This document shows, in pieces, positions 16,474-25,320 of a stretch of DNA of 49,014 nt (positions are counted from its first letter, which is position 1; each line of letters begins with the position of its first letter). Under the pieces are notes generated by a model, which ran no database searches, was not told where the DNA came from, and was given only the letters and a program-made list of their open reading frames with translations. Made by a program: the position numbers and the translations under genes. The DNA is from Velocimicrobium porci (GTDB taxonomy: Bacteria; Bacillota; Clostridia; Lachnospirales; Lachnospiraceae): NCBI RefSeq assembly GCF_009696045.1, contig NZ_VUMT01000018.1, positions 1 through 49,014 on the forward strand, in the 5' to 3' direction.

Positions 16474-16815
16474 TTATTCCTCCAAAAAACTTACATCGAT
16501 TCCGGCACCTTCTGAAAAGCTGTCTTCAATCCGGCGAACTAGTTTACAATATTTTTTCTCTGCCTTTAAATGCGCATCGACAAGAGGGTTCGCCAAAAGC
16601 TCACTGTATTTTAACCGAAGCGTCCTGTCCTCTTCGGCAATGCGATCATCTGGCTCTACATGAATCTGAAAACGACTTCTTTGATATTCATGCATCCGAT
16701 TTAACAATTCTGGATCCTTTTTTACTTCTTCTAATGTTTCTTTATATCGCTTATACTCAACACTTTCTTTCAGTGCTGCCAAAAGGAAACCTAAATGGTC
16801 ATCAATATTATACAT
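16474..16815 (-). CDS. YlbF/YmcA family protein
   Basis: 113 residues, helical. The family pattern is present: LLAALKESVEYKRYKETL at the N-terminus and LLANPLVDAHLKAEKKYCKL in the second half. In B. subtilis YlbF, YmcA and YaaT form the Y-complex that directs RNase Y to transcripts. The RNase J gene directly upstream gives an RNA-decay context. The stop lies 2 bases before the start of the next gene, so they are cotranscribed. Confidence 0.75.
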   Translation of the reverse strand: MYNIDDHLGFLLAALKESVEYKRYKETLEEVKKDPELLNRMHEYQRSRFQIHVEPDDRIAEEDRTLRLKYSELLANPLVDAHLKAEKKYCKLVRRIEDSFSEGAGIDVSFLEE

Positions 16816-16848
16816 ATAACCCCCTCCTACTGCACTTTTTTCAATTAT

Positions 16849-18522
16849 CTAAACTTCCATAATAATTGGAAGTATCATAGGATTTCTCTTTGTTTTCTTC
16901 CACAAATAGTCACTCAATGAATCTTTAATTTCTGTTTTAATTTTTCCCCAGTCTGTCACATTGTTATGGAAACATTTATCCAATGACATATTGACAACTT
17001 CCCGTGCTTCATCCATCAGATTTTCTGATTCTCTTACATAAACAAATCCTCTGGATACAATGTCCGGACCAGCTAAAACCTGATTACTGTATTTTTCCAA
17101 CGTAATAACAATAATAATCAATCCATTTTCTGACAGGTGCTGTCTGTCACGAAGAACAATATTTCCGACATCTCCGACACCTAAACCATCTACTAAAATG
17201 CCATGTGCCGGCACCTTTCCAATTACTTCACCCTTTTCCTGTCCTAATTCCAGTACATCCCCAGAAGATAAAATGAAAATGTTATTTTCGTCAACTCCCA
17301 TACCTTCTGCTAATTCAGCATGTGTAATAAGATGTCGGTATTCTCCATGAACCGGAACAGCATATTTTGGCTTCGTCAACGCATAAATCAATTTAATTTC
17401 TTCCTGGCACGCATGTCCTGAAACATGAGTATCCTGGAAAATTACTTTTGCACCTTTCATCGATAATTCATTAATCACCTTTGATACCGATTTTTCATTA
17501 CCTGGAATTGGTGTAGAACTAAAAATAACAGTATCTCCCGGCTTAATTGAAATCTTGCGATGAATTGACGCCGCAATTCTTGAAAGTGCAGCCATTGCTT
17601 CTCCCTGACTGCCTGTTGTAATTACAACCAGCTGTTCATCTTTATAATTTCGCATCTGTTCAATATCAATTAATATATTATCCGGAACATTTAAATATCC
17701 CAGTTCGTTCGCAGTCGAAATAATATTTACCATACTTCGACCTTCAATTACAACTTTTCTTCCATATTTATGTGCAGAGTTAATAATTTGTTGCACACGG
17801 TCTACATTAGAAGCAAATGTAGCTACAATAATACGGTTTTTTGTATTCTCAGCAAAAATATTATCAAATGTTTTACCAACTGTACGCTCTGACATCGTAA
17901 ATCCTGGTTTCATAACATTTGTACTGTCACATAACAAAGCTAATACACCTTTTTTACCCAATTCACCAAAACGCTGTAAATCAATTGTATCACCAAATAC
18001 CGGCGTATAGTCAACTTTAAAGTCACCGGTATGAACAATAATTCCCGCAGGTGAATAAATCGCCAATGCCGCTGCATCAGCAATACTATGATTTGTACGG
18101 ATAAATTCAATTCGAAAGTCACCAAGATTAATTGATTGTCCATACTTAATTACTTTTCGTTTTGTTGTTTTCAAAAGGTTATGTTCTTTAAATTTATTTT
18201 CAATAATTCCCATAGTCAGCTTTGTAGCATAAATTGGAGCACTAACTTCTTTTAATACATAAGGAAGTCCTCCTATATGGTCTTCATGTCCATGGGTAAT
18301 GACAAAACCTTTTACCTTATCAATATTATCTTTTAAATAAGTTACATCAGGAATAACTAAATCAATTCCTAACATCTCATCTTCCGGAAATGATAATCCA
18401 CAGTCGACTACAACAATACTGTCGCCATACTCAAACGCTGTAATATTCATTCCAATTTGTTCTAAACCGCCTAGCGGTATTATTTTCACTTTTGCATTTG
18501 TTACATCTTTCGCTTTTTTCAA
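16849..18522 (-). CDS. rnjA: Ribonuclease J
   Basis: 557 residues, the normal length. Metallo-beta-lactamase motif HGHEDHIGG at 77-85, further ligands HTGDFKVDY and the beta-CASP region (CDSTNVMKPGFTMSE, TTGSQGE, DTHVSGHACQEE, VPVHGEYRHL). A C-terminal domain follows. RNase J is a 5'-3' exonuclease and endonuclease of mRNA turnover and rRNA maturation in Gram-positive bacteria. Located between the Fur-type regulator and ylbF on the same strand. Whether it matches J1 or J2 cannot be told. Confidence 0.93.
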   Translation of the reverse strand: MKKAKDVTNAKVKIIPLGGLEQIGMNITAFEYGDSIVVVDCGLSFPEDEMLGIDLVIPDVTYLKDNIDKVKGFVITHGHEDHIGGLPYVLKEVSAPIYATKLTMGIIENKFKEHNLLKTTKRKVIKYGQSINLGDFRIEFIRTNHSIADAAALAIYSPAGIIVHTGDFKVDYTPVFGDTIDLQRFGELGKKGVLALLCDSTNVMKPGFTMSERTVGKTFDNIFAENTKNRIIVATFASNVDRVQQIINSAHKYGRKVVIEGRSMVNIISTANELGYLNVPDNILIDIEQMRNYKDEQLVVITTGSQGEAMAALSRIAASIHRKISIKPGDTVIFSSTPIPGNEKSVSKVINELSMKGAKVIFQDTHVSGHACQEEIKLIYALTKPKYAVPVHGEYRHLITHAELAEGMGVDENNIFILSSGDVLELGQEKGEVIGKVPAHGILVDGLGVGDVGNIVLRDRQHLSENGLIIIVITLEKYSNQVLAGPDIVSRGFVYVRESENLMDEAREVVNMSLDKCFHNNVTDWGKIKTEIKDSLSDYLWKKTKRNPMILPIIMEV

Positions 18523-18569
18523 ATTAAATGCACCTCCATAATTTTACGTAAATCAGTGCACGAAAAAGC

Positions 18570-19046
18570 CTAAATCTTAGAATCCGTTCTGCTATTATCG
18601 GATTGTTCATTGCAATCTTTGCAATACCCAAAAAGCTTAACCTCGTGGTCCACTACTTGAAAATTCAATGTTTTTCTAATACGTTCTTCTAACGCTTCTA
18701 ATAAATCATCTTCAAAAGCAAATACTTTTCCACAATTTAAGCATATCAAATGATGATGGTGGTGACTGTTCGCCTGCTCCATCTTTCCGATTTCATATCT
18801 GATATAGCCGTCGTCCAGACTTAATTTGTCAATTACATTTAAGTCGGATAACAGCTGTACTGTTCTATATACGGTTGCCAGTCCAATCTCTGGATATTCT
18901 TCTTTTACACAATCATAAATTTCTTCTGCTGTCAGATGACATCCCGGGCGTTTTTTAAGTGCCTCCAAAATAGCAACTCTCTGCGTAGTTACTTTCAAAC
19001 CATTCTGTTTTAGTAATAATTTAAAATCCTCTTGACTATTAGGCAT
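18570..19046 (-). CDS. Fur family metal-dependent repressor
   Basis: About 158 residues from ATG 19046, which has GAGG eight bases upstream; the frame opens at TTG 19064. Winged helix: LKVTTQRVAILEAL, EIYDCVKEEYPEIGLATVYRTVQLL. The dimer domain has HHHHHLICLNCGKVFAFED and ends with GYCKDCNEQ, giving the two CxxC pairs of a structural zinc. The regulatory histidines lie in the HHHHH run. Fur, PerR and Zur cannot be separated safely here. It is inside the ireB to trhP operon, a common clostridial place. Confidence 0.88.
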   Translation of the reverse strand: MPNSQEDFKLLLKQNGLKVTTQRVAILEALKKRPGCHLTAEEIYDCVKEEYPEIGLATVYRTVQLLSDLNVIDKLSLDDGYIRYEIGKMEQANSHHHHHLICLNCGKVFAFEDDLLEALEERIRKTLNFQVVDHEVKLFGYCKDCNEQSDNSRTDSKI

Positions 19047-19102
19047 ATCCTCATCCTCTAGCAAAATATATTCTAAAATTCATAGCACATCGCACACGAC
19101 TA

Positions 19103-19375
19103 CTATTCCATCTCAATATCTATATCATCTAATAATTCTTCAAATACTTTTGATAAAGCTTCTAATTCCTGTTCATCTTCTACAGTATCGTAAATAACTG
19201 TTTCCTTATTTTCACCCTGTATTTCTTTCAAAATTAATGCGTTTGCCTCTTCTTCGTCCGAATCTGCAACTAATAAATAAGTTTCTCCCGCTAACTTTGT
19301 CTGTTCTAACACAAAAAATTCAATCTGTTCTCCGTCTTCTGTTGTAAATACAATCTTATCCTGTGCTTCTTGCAT
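19103..19375 (-). CDS. DUF1292 family protein (YrzB-like)
   Basis: 90 residues, very acidic. It begins QDKIVFTTEDGEQIEFFVLEQTKLAGETYLLVADSDEEE in family style and ends with VFEELLDDIDIEME. This family has no known function and lies with ireB and ruvX in most Firmicutes, as here (15 bases after ruvX). No membrane segment. Confidence 0.88.
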   Translation of the reverse strand: MQEAQDKIVFTTEDGEQIEFFVLEQTKLAGETYLLVADSDEEEANALILKEIQGENKETVIYDTVEDEQELEALSKVFEELLDDIDIEME

Positions 19376-19390
19376 TACTTCCTCCTACTA

Positions 19391-19816
19391 CTACTTCTGA
19401 TTCTTATTATCAAGATACCCCTGTAATATAAATACAGCGGCAACTTTATCAACAACTTTGGCACGCTTTTCTCTTCTTACATTTCCCTCAATCATTGCAT
19501 TGTGGGCTGCAACGGTTGTTAAACGCTCATCCCATAAAACAACTTCAAGTCCTGTTCTCCTTCTCAGCATGTCTGCAAACTGCTCTGATTTTTCCGCACG
19601 CTCTCCAATTGTATTATTCATATTTTTAGGATATCCTAATACAATCAATTCAACGCCATATTCATCAATTAGCGCCTCTATCCTTTGAAGTGTATGACGG
19701 AGCTTATTTTCATCTTTTCGTCGGATTACTTCAATTCCCTGTGCCGTCAATAACAGTTCATCACTAATTGCAACTCCAACGGTCACCTGACCATAATCCA
19801 AACCCATAATTCTCAA
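19391..19816 (-). CDS. ruvX: Putative pre-16S rRNA nuclease / Holliday junction resolvase YqgF (RuvX)
   Basis: 141 residues, RNase H fold: [17 protein letters not shown] at the start with the catalytic Asp, [12 protein letters not shown], and [13 protein letters not shown]. The start is TTG 19816, chosen because GGAGG lies seven bases upstream and the fold begins at once. YqgF processes the 5' end of 16S rRNA in E. coli; Holliday resolution was proposed earlier. Between ireB and DUF1292, the standard order. Confidence 0.92.
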   Translation of the reverse strand: MRIMGLDYGQVTVGVAISDELLLTAQGIEVIRRKDENKLRHTLQRIEALIDEYGVELIVLGYPKNMNNTIGERAEKSEQFADMLRRRTGLEVVLWDERLTTVAAHNAMIEGNVRREKRAKVVDKVAAVFILQGYLDNKNQK

Positions 19817-19894
19817 TGTCTATTCCTCCGTCATTCTCTTCTTATTTCCCATCTTAACCTTTTATCAATATAAGATAATTTCAATCGCAATTGT

Positions 19895-20155
19895 TTATCG
19901 TAAATTCCGATTAATATAATCTTCTAAAAGTTCCTCAATAATCTCATCACGCTCTGCCTTCATAATAAGACTTCTTGCCCCATTGTGACTTGTGATATAA
20001 GTTGGATCACCAGACATTACATAACCAACAATCTGGTTAACCGGATTGTAGCCTTTCTCAGTAAGTGCCTCATATACTTTAGCAATGATATCCTTTACTG
20101 CCATCTCCGGCTCTTTTTGCACTTGAAAGTATTGTGTATTATTAATCTCCTGCAT
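19895..20155 (-). CDS. ireB: IreB family regulatory phosphoprotein (DUF965)
   Basis: 86 residues: [54 protein letters not shown], then [11 protein letters not shown]. This matches the DUF965/IreB family. In Enterococcus IreB is phosphorylated by the PASTA kinase IreK on an N-terminal threonine and controls cephalosporin tolerance; the N-terminal threonine in NNTQ is present. First gene of the operon that runs to trhP. Confidence 0.92.
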   Translation of the reverse strand: MQEINNTQYFQVQKEPEMAVKDIIAKVYEALTEKGYNPVNQIVGYVMSGDPTYITSHNGARSLIMKAERDEIIEELLEDYINRNLR

Positions 20156-20203
20156 AAATTCACTTCCCTTTAGTTATTTTTACGAAACATATATGCTATT
20201 CCT

Positions 20204-20232
20204 ATCTTAATATAAATAATCTAAAATAGCAA
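20204..20232 (-). promoter_or_regulatory. Likely promoter of the ireB operon
   Basis: On the minus strand TTGCTA (20232-20227), 17 bases, TAAGAT (20209-20204), about 50 bases before the ireB start. A second overlapping -35/-10 choice (TTGGAC, TTATAT) exists, so the exact site is uncertain. Confidence 0.45.
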
Positions 20233-20244
20233 GTCCAAATCCCC

Positions 20245-21615
20245 TTAAATATATCTGCAAATGATCTTTCCATCTTCTAAAATTTCTAAAATTTCAACCA
20301 TACGAATTAAGCCATGGTTCTCTGATTCGCCTTTTTTTACATAAAGTTTCATATATCGCTCATTATGTCCCGTTTCGTAAAAAGTTCCATCTATTTCAAT
20401 TGTTTCTTCTACTAATATGTTTTGTGGTTCTTTAAAAAAGGAAGATTCATAATTACGAGTCATTTCCCTTCCAAGTGCAATCAATTCCATACTTCTCTGA
20501 TGCTTTACCTGCTCTGGAATCTGATTCTTTATTCTAGCTGCCACTGTTCCTTTTCTCATAGAATATTTAAAAATATGCACATCGGAAAACTGTATTTTTT
20601 TCGCAAAGTTTTTTGTTATAAGGAACTCTTCCTCTGACTCTTCTGGAAATCCTACAATAATATCAGTTGTAATTGCAGGTCTGTCATAATATTTTCTTAG
20701 AATCTGACAGCCATCTTCATAATCTTTTGATGTATACTTTCGATTCATTCGTTTTAAAGTGGCATCACATCCACTTTGCAAAGAAAGATGAAAATGTGGA
20801 CATACTTTTTTAATTGCTGATAGTTCCTTTACAAACGACTCCGTAATAATTCTTGGCTCTAAAGACCCTAATCGTATTCGCTCCAGCCCTTTCACTTCAC
20901 TCACTTTTTCAATAATCGAAAGCAGTGGCTTTCCCTCTAATGCTACAAAGTTTTTCTCACCCTGCAAATCAACTCCATAAGAAGAAAGGTGAATTCCGGT
21001 TAATACAACCTCTTTATATCCATGCGATACCACACGTTTTACCTCTTGTATGATATCTTCTTCATTTCTACTACGTATTCTTCCCCGAACATACGGAATA
21101 ATACAGTAGGAGCAAAACTGATTGCAGCCATCCTGAATTTTAATATACGCTCTTGTCTTCTCCCCTGCATCTTCAATCTGAAGTTCCTCATAGCTCTGTT
21201 CTTGTTTCATATCAGGAAGCTTCATTTCTTCTAATGTTGTTCCCTGGCGATATGCTTCAACTAATGCTACAATATCTTTTTTTTGATTATTCCCTACAAT
21301 AAGATCAATCGCACTGTCTTCCTTTAACTCCTCCTGAGCAGCCTGAACATAGCATCCAACTGCCACAATTACCGCATCCTTATTTTTTTTCTTCGCTTTA
21401 TGAAGCATCTGTCTTGATTTGCGGTCTGCCATATTCGTTACCGTACAAGTATTAATTACATATACATCTGCCGTATCATCAAACTCTTTAATTTCATATC
21501 CGGCTTCAATAAACAGCTTCTCCATTGCATTTGTTTCATAAGAATTTACTTTACATCCTAATGTCAGAAATGCAACAGAACCCGCCTGTTCATTCTTTTG
21601 ATAAAAATTCTCCAT
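20245..21615 (-). CDS. mtaB: tRNA t6A37 methylthiotransferase MtaB
   Basis: About 456 residues from ATG 21615 (GGAG seven bases upstream); the frame opens at 21645. N-terminal UPF0004 domain: FLTLGCKVNSYETNAM, VINTCTVTNMADRKSRQ, VAVGCYVQ. Radical SAM motif CNQFCSYCIIP (CX3CX2C), then VVLTGIHLSSYG and a C-terminal TRAM domain. MtaB turns t6A37 into ms2t6A37 in tRNAs for ANN codons. GCKVN with HLSSYG supports MtaB over MiaB or RimO. Confidence 0.93.
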   Translation of the reverse strand: MENFYQKNEQAGSVAFLTLGCKVNSYETNAMEKLFIEAGYEIKEFDDTADVYVINTCTVTNMADRKSRQMLHKAKKKNKDAVIVAVGCYVQAAQEELKEDSAIDLIVGNNQKKDIVALVEAYRQGTTLEEMKLPDMKQEQSYEELQIEDAGEKTRAYIKIQDGCNQFCSYCIIPYVRGRIRSRNEEDIIQEVKRVVSHGYKEVVLTGIHLSSYGVDLQGEKNFVALEGKPLLSIIEKVSEVKGLERIRLGSLEPRIITESFVKELSAIKKVCPHFHLSLQSGCDATLKRMNRKYTSKDYEDGCQILRKYYDRPAITTDIIVGFPEESEEEFLITKNFAKKIQFSDVHIFKYSMRKGTVAARIKNQIPEQVKHQRSMELIALGREMTRNYESSFFKEPQNILVEETIEIDGTFYETGHNERYMKLYVKKGESENHGLIRMVEILEILEDGKIICRYI

Positions 21616-21694
21616 AGTTTTCTCCATTTCAGTCCTATATTCCATTTCTACGTTTCTTCTGTATTCTTCCTGCTTTTTTTATCTACTTTGTATA

Positions 21695-21723
21695 TTGACT
21701 TTTAAATGTTGAAACTGTAGTAT
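21695..21723 (+). promoter_or_regulatory. Promoter of the HPr-like gene
   Basis: TTGACT (21695-21700), 17 bases, TAGTAT (21718-21723) on the plus strand, 78 bases before the ATG; AAGGAGG precedes the start. Confidence 0.65.
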
Positions 21724-21801
21724 ATACATGTAATAGGTTACATGCATAAAAACTATACAAACACATTCATTCTATCTCGAATCTAAGGAGGATATATAAA
21801 T

Positions 21802-22035
21802 ATGAAAACAGTTAAAATTTGTTTAAATTCAATCGACAAAGTAAAATCTTTTGTAAGTGACGTAACAAAATTTGAAACAGAATTTGATTTAGTTTCCGGC
21901 AGATATGTAATTGATGCAAAATCCATTATGGGAATCTTCAGCTTAGACTTATCAAAACCAATCGACTTAAATATTCACGATTCCGATAATACAGATCAAA
22001 TTCTTTCTGTGTTAGCACCTTACATTGTTGAATAA
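21802..22035 (+). CDS. HPr-like protein without the active-site histidine
   Basis: 77 residues, somewhat shorter than HPr (85-88). The HPr fold is seen: VKICLNSIDKVKSFVSDVTKF, DLVSGRYVIDAKSIMGIFSLDLSKP, LNIHDSD. The GLHARP segment with the phosphorylated His15 is replaced by LNSIDKVKS, and there is no histidine before residue 55. The Ser46-region SIMGIF is kept. It cannot take part in normal PTS phosphotransfer and might be a binding or regulatory paralogue. It is monocistronic with its own promoter, strong SD and terminator, suggesting high expression. Confidence 0.75.
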   Translation: MKTVKICLNSIDKVKSFVSDVTKFETEFDLVSGRYVIDAKSIMGIFSLDLSKPIDLNIHDSDNTDQILSVLAPYIVE

Positions 22036-22062
22036 TCAGATTCCTACTTAATCGAAGAAATC

Positions 22063-22093
22063 AGGACAGAGAATAAAACCTCTGTCCTTTTAT
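22063..22093 (+). terminator. Terminator of the HPr-like gene
   Basis: AGGACAGAG (22063-22071), 8-base loop, CTCTGTCCT (22080-22088), then TTTATTTTAT. A 9-bp perfect stem 28 bases past the stop. Confidence 0.9.
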
Positions 22094-22114
22094 TTTATCC
22101 GAAACACTAAAAAA

Positions 22115-23293
22115 TTAATCAATCAAAATTGTTTCCACTGTATTTAAAGCCTCTTCAAGTAAAGAATCTATTTTTTCTTCTAAATTAAGCTCCGATTTAC
22201 GAATTACCTTTAAACTTGGTTTTGTAACCGGATGTTTTGCAACAAAAATCGTACAGCAGTCTTCATAAGGCTGAATTGAAGTTTCATACGTATTAATTTT
22301 TTCAGCAATATCAACAATATCCTGCTTATCGAATCCAATAACAGGGCGATATACCGGCATTGTACATACATCATTTGTTGCTGCAAGGCTTTGCATTGTC
22401 TGGCTTGCCACTTGTCCAATACTCTCTCCGGTAATCAAACCAAGGCAATTGTTTTCTTCTGCCAGTTTTTCTGCAATTTTCATCATATAGCGACGCATAA
22501 TGATTGTCAATTCATCATGTGGACACTGGTCATAAATATATAATTGAATATCCGTAAAATTAACGACATGCAATTTCATAGGTCCTGCATATCTTGCAAC
22601 TAATTTTGCCAAATCTACTACTTTTTGTTTTGCACGTTCACTTGTATAAGGAGGTGCATGGAAATAAGTAGCCTCTAATCGAACACCTCGTTTTGAAATC
22701 ATATATCCGGCAACCGGACTATCAATTCCTCCTGAGAGTAAAAGCATGGCTTTTCCATTTGTTCCAACCGGCATACCACCAGGTCCCGGTATAATATGCG
22801 AATAAATATAAGTTCTTGTCCGTACTTCAACGTAGATATAAATATCCGGGTCGTGAACATTAACTGTCAGATTAGGAAACTGATCCACTAAATGAGCACC
22901 CATATCCACACAAATTTCTGGAGAAGTTCTCTCATAGTGTTTGTCGGCTCTCTTTGCCTTTACTTTAAATGTAAGTGATTGATCTCCGTATACATTTTTT
23001 ACAAATTCGCCCGCTGATTTTGTAATCACATCCCATTCATTACTGTCTACAATCATTGTCGGACAGATAGAAGCAATACCAAATACTCGCTTTAGTGCAT
23101 CTACCGTTTCATCAAAATCAAACTCGCTAAGTGCCTCCACATAAATTCTTCCCTGCTCTTTTACAACATCGAATTCGCCTTCTACATCTTTTAATGCGAA
23201 TTTAATCTGATCTCTTAACGCATTCTCAAAAAGATATCTGTTTTTCCCTTTTATTCCAATCTCTGCATATTTTATTAAAAATGCTTTGAACAT
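22115..23293 (-). CDS. thiI: tRNA 4-thiouridine synthase ThiI
   Basis: 392 residues: NFLD/THUMP part at 1-165 (LIKYAEIGIKGKNRYLFENAL, VKAKRADKHYERTSPEI), then the PP-loop ATPase LLLSGGIDSPVAGYM and the ThiI block TGESIGQVASQTMQSL. No C-terminal rhodanese domain, as in most Firmicutes. With the cysteine desulfurase gene directly upstream it forms the NifZ-ThiI type pair that supplies sulfur for s4U8 in tRNA. Whether it also serves thiamine synthesis is doubtful without the rhodanese domain. Confidence 0.94.
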   Translation of the reverse strand: MFKAFLIKYAEIGIKGKNRYLFENALRDQIKFALKDVEGEFDVVKEQGRIYVEALSEFDFDETVDALKRVFGIASICPTMIVDSNEWDVITKSAGEFVKNVYGDQSLTFKVKAKRADKHYERTSPEICVDMGAHLVDQFPNLTVNVHDPDIYIYVEVRTRTYIYSHIIPGPGGMPVGTNGKAMLLLSGGIDSPVAGYMISKRGVRLEATYFHAPPYTSERAKQKVVDLAKLVARYAGPMKLHVVNFTDIQLYIYDQCPHDELTIIMRRYMMKIAEKLAEENNCLGLITGESIGQVASQTMQSLAATNDVCTMPVYRPVIGFDKQDIVDIAEKINTYETSIQPYEDCCTIFVAKHPVTKPSLKVIRKSELNLEEKIDSLLEEALNTVETILID

Positions 23294-23342
23294 TTCCTCG
23301 TTCCTTTCTATGATTTTTCCTAATTCATTTTTATATTTTTAT

Positions 23343-24506
23343 TTAATGTCTTCTATATTTTCTAAGTTTTGGTAAAATCTCGTTTAAACATTCCAAGGCA
23401 TAATCTAACTCTTCTCTTGTAGTAAATACAGAAAAACTAAACCGCAATGTACTGTCTAACAAATCTTTTGCCACACCGATTGCCTGCAATGTTCCACTTA
23501 ACTGTGGATGATTCGAAGAACATGCAGAACCGGCTGATACATAAACACCTTTTTCTGCAAGTGCATGCAAAAGAACTTCACTCCGGATACCTCCAAAGCT
23601 GACACTTACAACATGGCAGGCTGTATCTTTTACTGAAATTCCATCTACACCATTTACTTTTACTTCCTCTATTTTATTTACCTCATTAATAAAGTAAGTC
23701 TTTAATTCGTATAACTTCTCTATTTTTTCCTCATGATCAGTATAAATTTCTTTTACCGCTTGTCCAAGACCGGCAATCCCGGGTACATTCTCTGTGCCGG
23801 AACGCATGCCTTTTTGCTGTTCTCCACCATAAATAATTGGCTTTACTTTTATCTTATCTTTTATATAAAGGAATCCTATTCCCTTTGGTCCATGAATTTT
23901 ATGACCGCTGACCGAAAGCATATCAATTCCCATTTTCTTTGGATAAATCCGATACTTTCCATAGGCTTGAATTGCATCAACATGGAATATAATATCTTTC
24001 TTTTTCTCTTTTATTTTTTTAGAAATTTCTGCAATATCCTGCACTGCTCCAATTTCATTATTTACATACATAATTGATACAAGTATCGTATCATCATCAA
24101 TTGCCTCTAACAATTCATCCAGTTTGACATGACCATTGTGATCGACATTCAGATAAGTTACACGGAATCCATTATTTTCTAAGTATATAATTGGATTATG
24201 CACAGATGCGTGTTCCATCTTTGTAGTAATAATGTGATTACCTGCACGCTTATTTGCCAAAGCACCGCCTATTAATGCCATATTATTTGACTCAGTCCCC
24301 CCGGAAGTCAGAACAATTTCTTTTGCGTCAACTTTTAGATTCGAAGCAATTATATTTTTGGCCTCTTTTACATATTGCTCGGCCACAACACCTTTTGTAT
24401 GAAGCGAAGATGGATTTCCATAATCTTCCTCTAATGTTTTCATCATAATTTCCTTTACGGAATCAAATGGTCTTGTTGTAGCTGCATTATCTAAATATGC
24501 TATCAT
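23343..24506 (-). CDS. Cysteine desulfurase (NifS/IscS type)
   Basis: 387 residues from ATG 24506, chosen because AAGGAG precedes it and MIAYLDNAATT is the family start; an upstream opening to 24593 overlaps rsmE. PLP lysine in SVSGHKIHGPKG, catalytic loop cysteine in SAGSACSSNHPQLSG, TESNNMAL and FHVDAIQAYGK for PLP and substrate. It takes sulfur from cysteine and passes it on; the thiI gene 49 bases downstream is the likely acceptor. Confidence 0.92.
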   Translation of the reverse strand: MIAYLDNAATTRPFDSVKEIMMKTLEEDYGNPSSLHTKGVVAEQYVKEAKNIIASNLKVDAKEIVLTSGGTESNNMALIGGALANKRAGNHIITTKMEHASVHNPIIYLENNGFRVTYLNVDHNGHVKLDELLEAIDDDTILVSIMYVNNEIGAVQDIAEISKKIKEKKKDIIFHVDAIQAYGKYRIYPKKMGIDMLSVSGHKIHGPKGIGFLYIKDKIKVKPIIYGGEQQKGMRSGTENVPGIAGLGQAVKEIYTDHEEKIEKLYELKTYFINEVNKIEEVKVNGVDGISVKDTACHVVSVSFGGIRSEVLLHALAEKGVYVSAGSACSSNHPQLSGTLQAIGVAKDLLDSTLRFSFSVFTTREELDYALECLNEILPKLRKYRRH

Positions 24507-24510
24507 TTTT

Positions 24511-25257
24511 TTACTCCTTACTTTCCATTTCAAACATAAATAAAGAAAGAATTGTAATCCCGGCCGTCTCTGTTCGAAGAATTCTTTTTCCAAGACTAAT
24601 CGGTTCTACACCAGCCGCTCTTGCCATTTCAATCTCTTCCTCTGCAAAACCACCTTCCGGACCTATAAAAATTCCAGTAGAGGAAAGGGAAGCAGCTCGT
24701 TCTACCGCCTCTTTTGCTTTTTTCATCCCTTCTGCCCGCTCATATGGTATTACATTAAAAGAAAGTGTTTTTGCATAAGCAATTGCCTCTTTCAAGCTCA
24801 TAACCGGTTTTACTTCCGGTATAATTCCACGCCCGGACTGTTTTGCAGCTGCCTTAGCAATTTCATTCCATCGCTCAAGTTTTTTCTTTTCTTTCTTCTT
24901 ATCTTCTATTTTAACAACACAGAATTTTGTTGCAACCGGAATAATTTCATATACTCCAAGCTCAACTGATTTCTGTATAATCAACTCCATCTTGTCTTTT
25001 TTGGGAAGTCCCTGAAACAAGTATAGCTTACCGGGCAACTCAGTTGTTTCTAACAATTCTTCCTCAATTGAAACAAGAATTTCATCCTTTTTTAATTCCT
25101 CTAAAATACATTCATAAAAACTGCCTGCTCCGTCACAGATTACTAAATGTTCCCCACAGTTCATCCGAAGAACATTTTTTATATGATTCACGTCCGTTCC
25201 TGTTATCCGAATCTCATTTTTTACAATCTGCGACTTATCTACATAAAAACAATGCAT
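24511..25257 (-). CDS. rsmE: 16S rRNA (uracil-1498 N3)-methyltransferase RsmE
   Basis: 248 residues, SPOUT class. N-terminal PUA-like part (MHCFYVDKSQI, NHIKNVLRMNCGEHLVICDG), then the knot: IGPEGGFAEEEIEMARAAG and ISLGKRILRTETAGITIL. Mid region has QKSVELGVYEIIPVAT and AAAKQSGRG, also typical. Follows prmA by 63 bases in the same operon, a common pairing of ribosome-modifying enzymes. Confidence 0.95.
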   Translation of the reverse strand: MHCFYVDKSQIVKNEIRITGTDVNHIKNVLRMNCGEHLVICDGAGSFYECILEELKKDEILVSIEEELLETTELPGKLYLFQGLPKKDKMELIIQKSVELGVYEIIPVATKFCVVKIEDKKKEKKKLERWNEIAKAAAKQSGRGIIPEVKPVMSLKEAIAYAKTLSFNVIPYERAEGMKKAKEAVERAASLSSTGIFIGPEGGFAEEEIEMARAAGVEPISLGKRILRTETAGITILSLFMFEMESKE

Positions 25258-25320
25258 ATTATTTCCTCACGTTCTATACAAAGCAATTGTCATCTTATCA
25301 TTAATATGAATAAATGTCAA

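Noticed and set aside
24507-24593. N-terminal extension of the cysteine desulfurase
   Set aside because: Overlaps rsmE and lacks family similarity; AAGGAG and MIAYLDNAATT mark ATG 24506.
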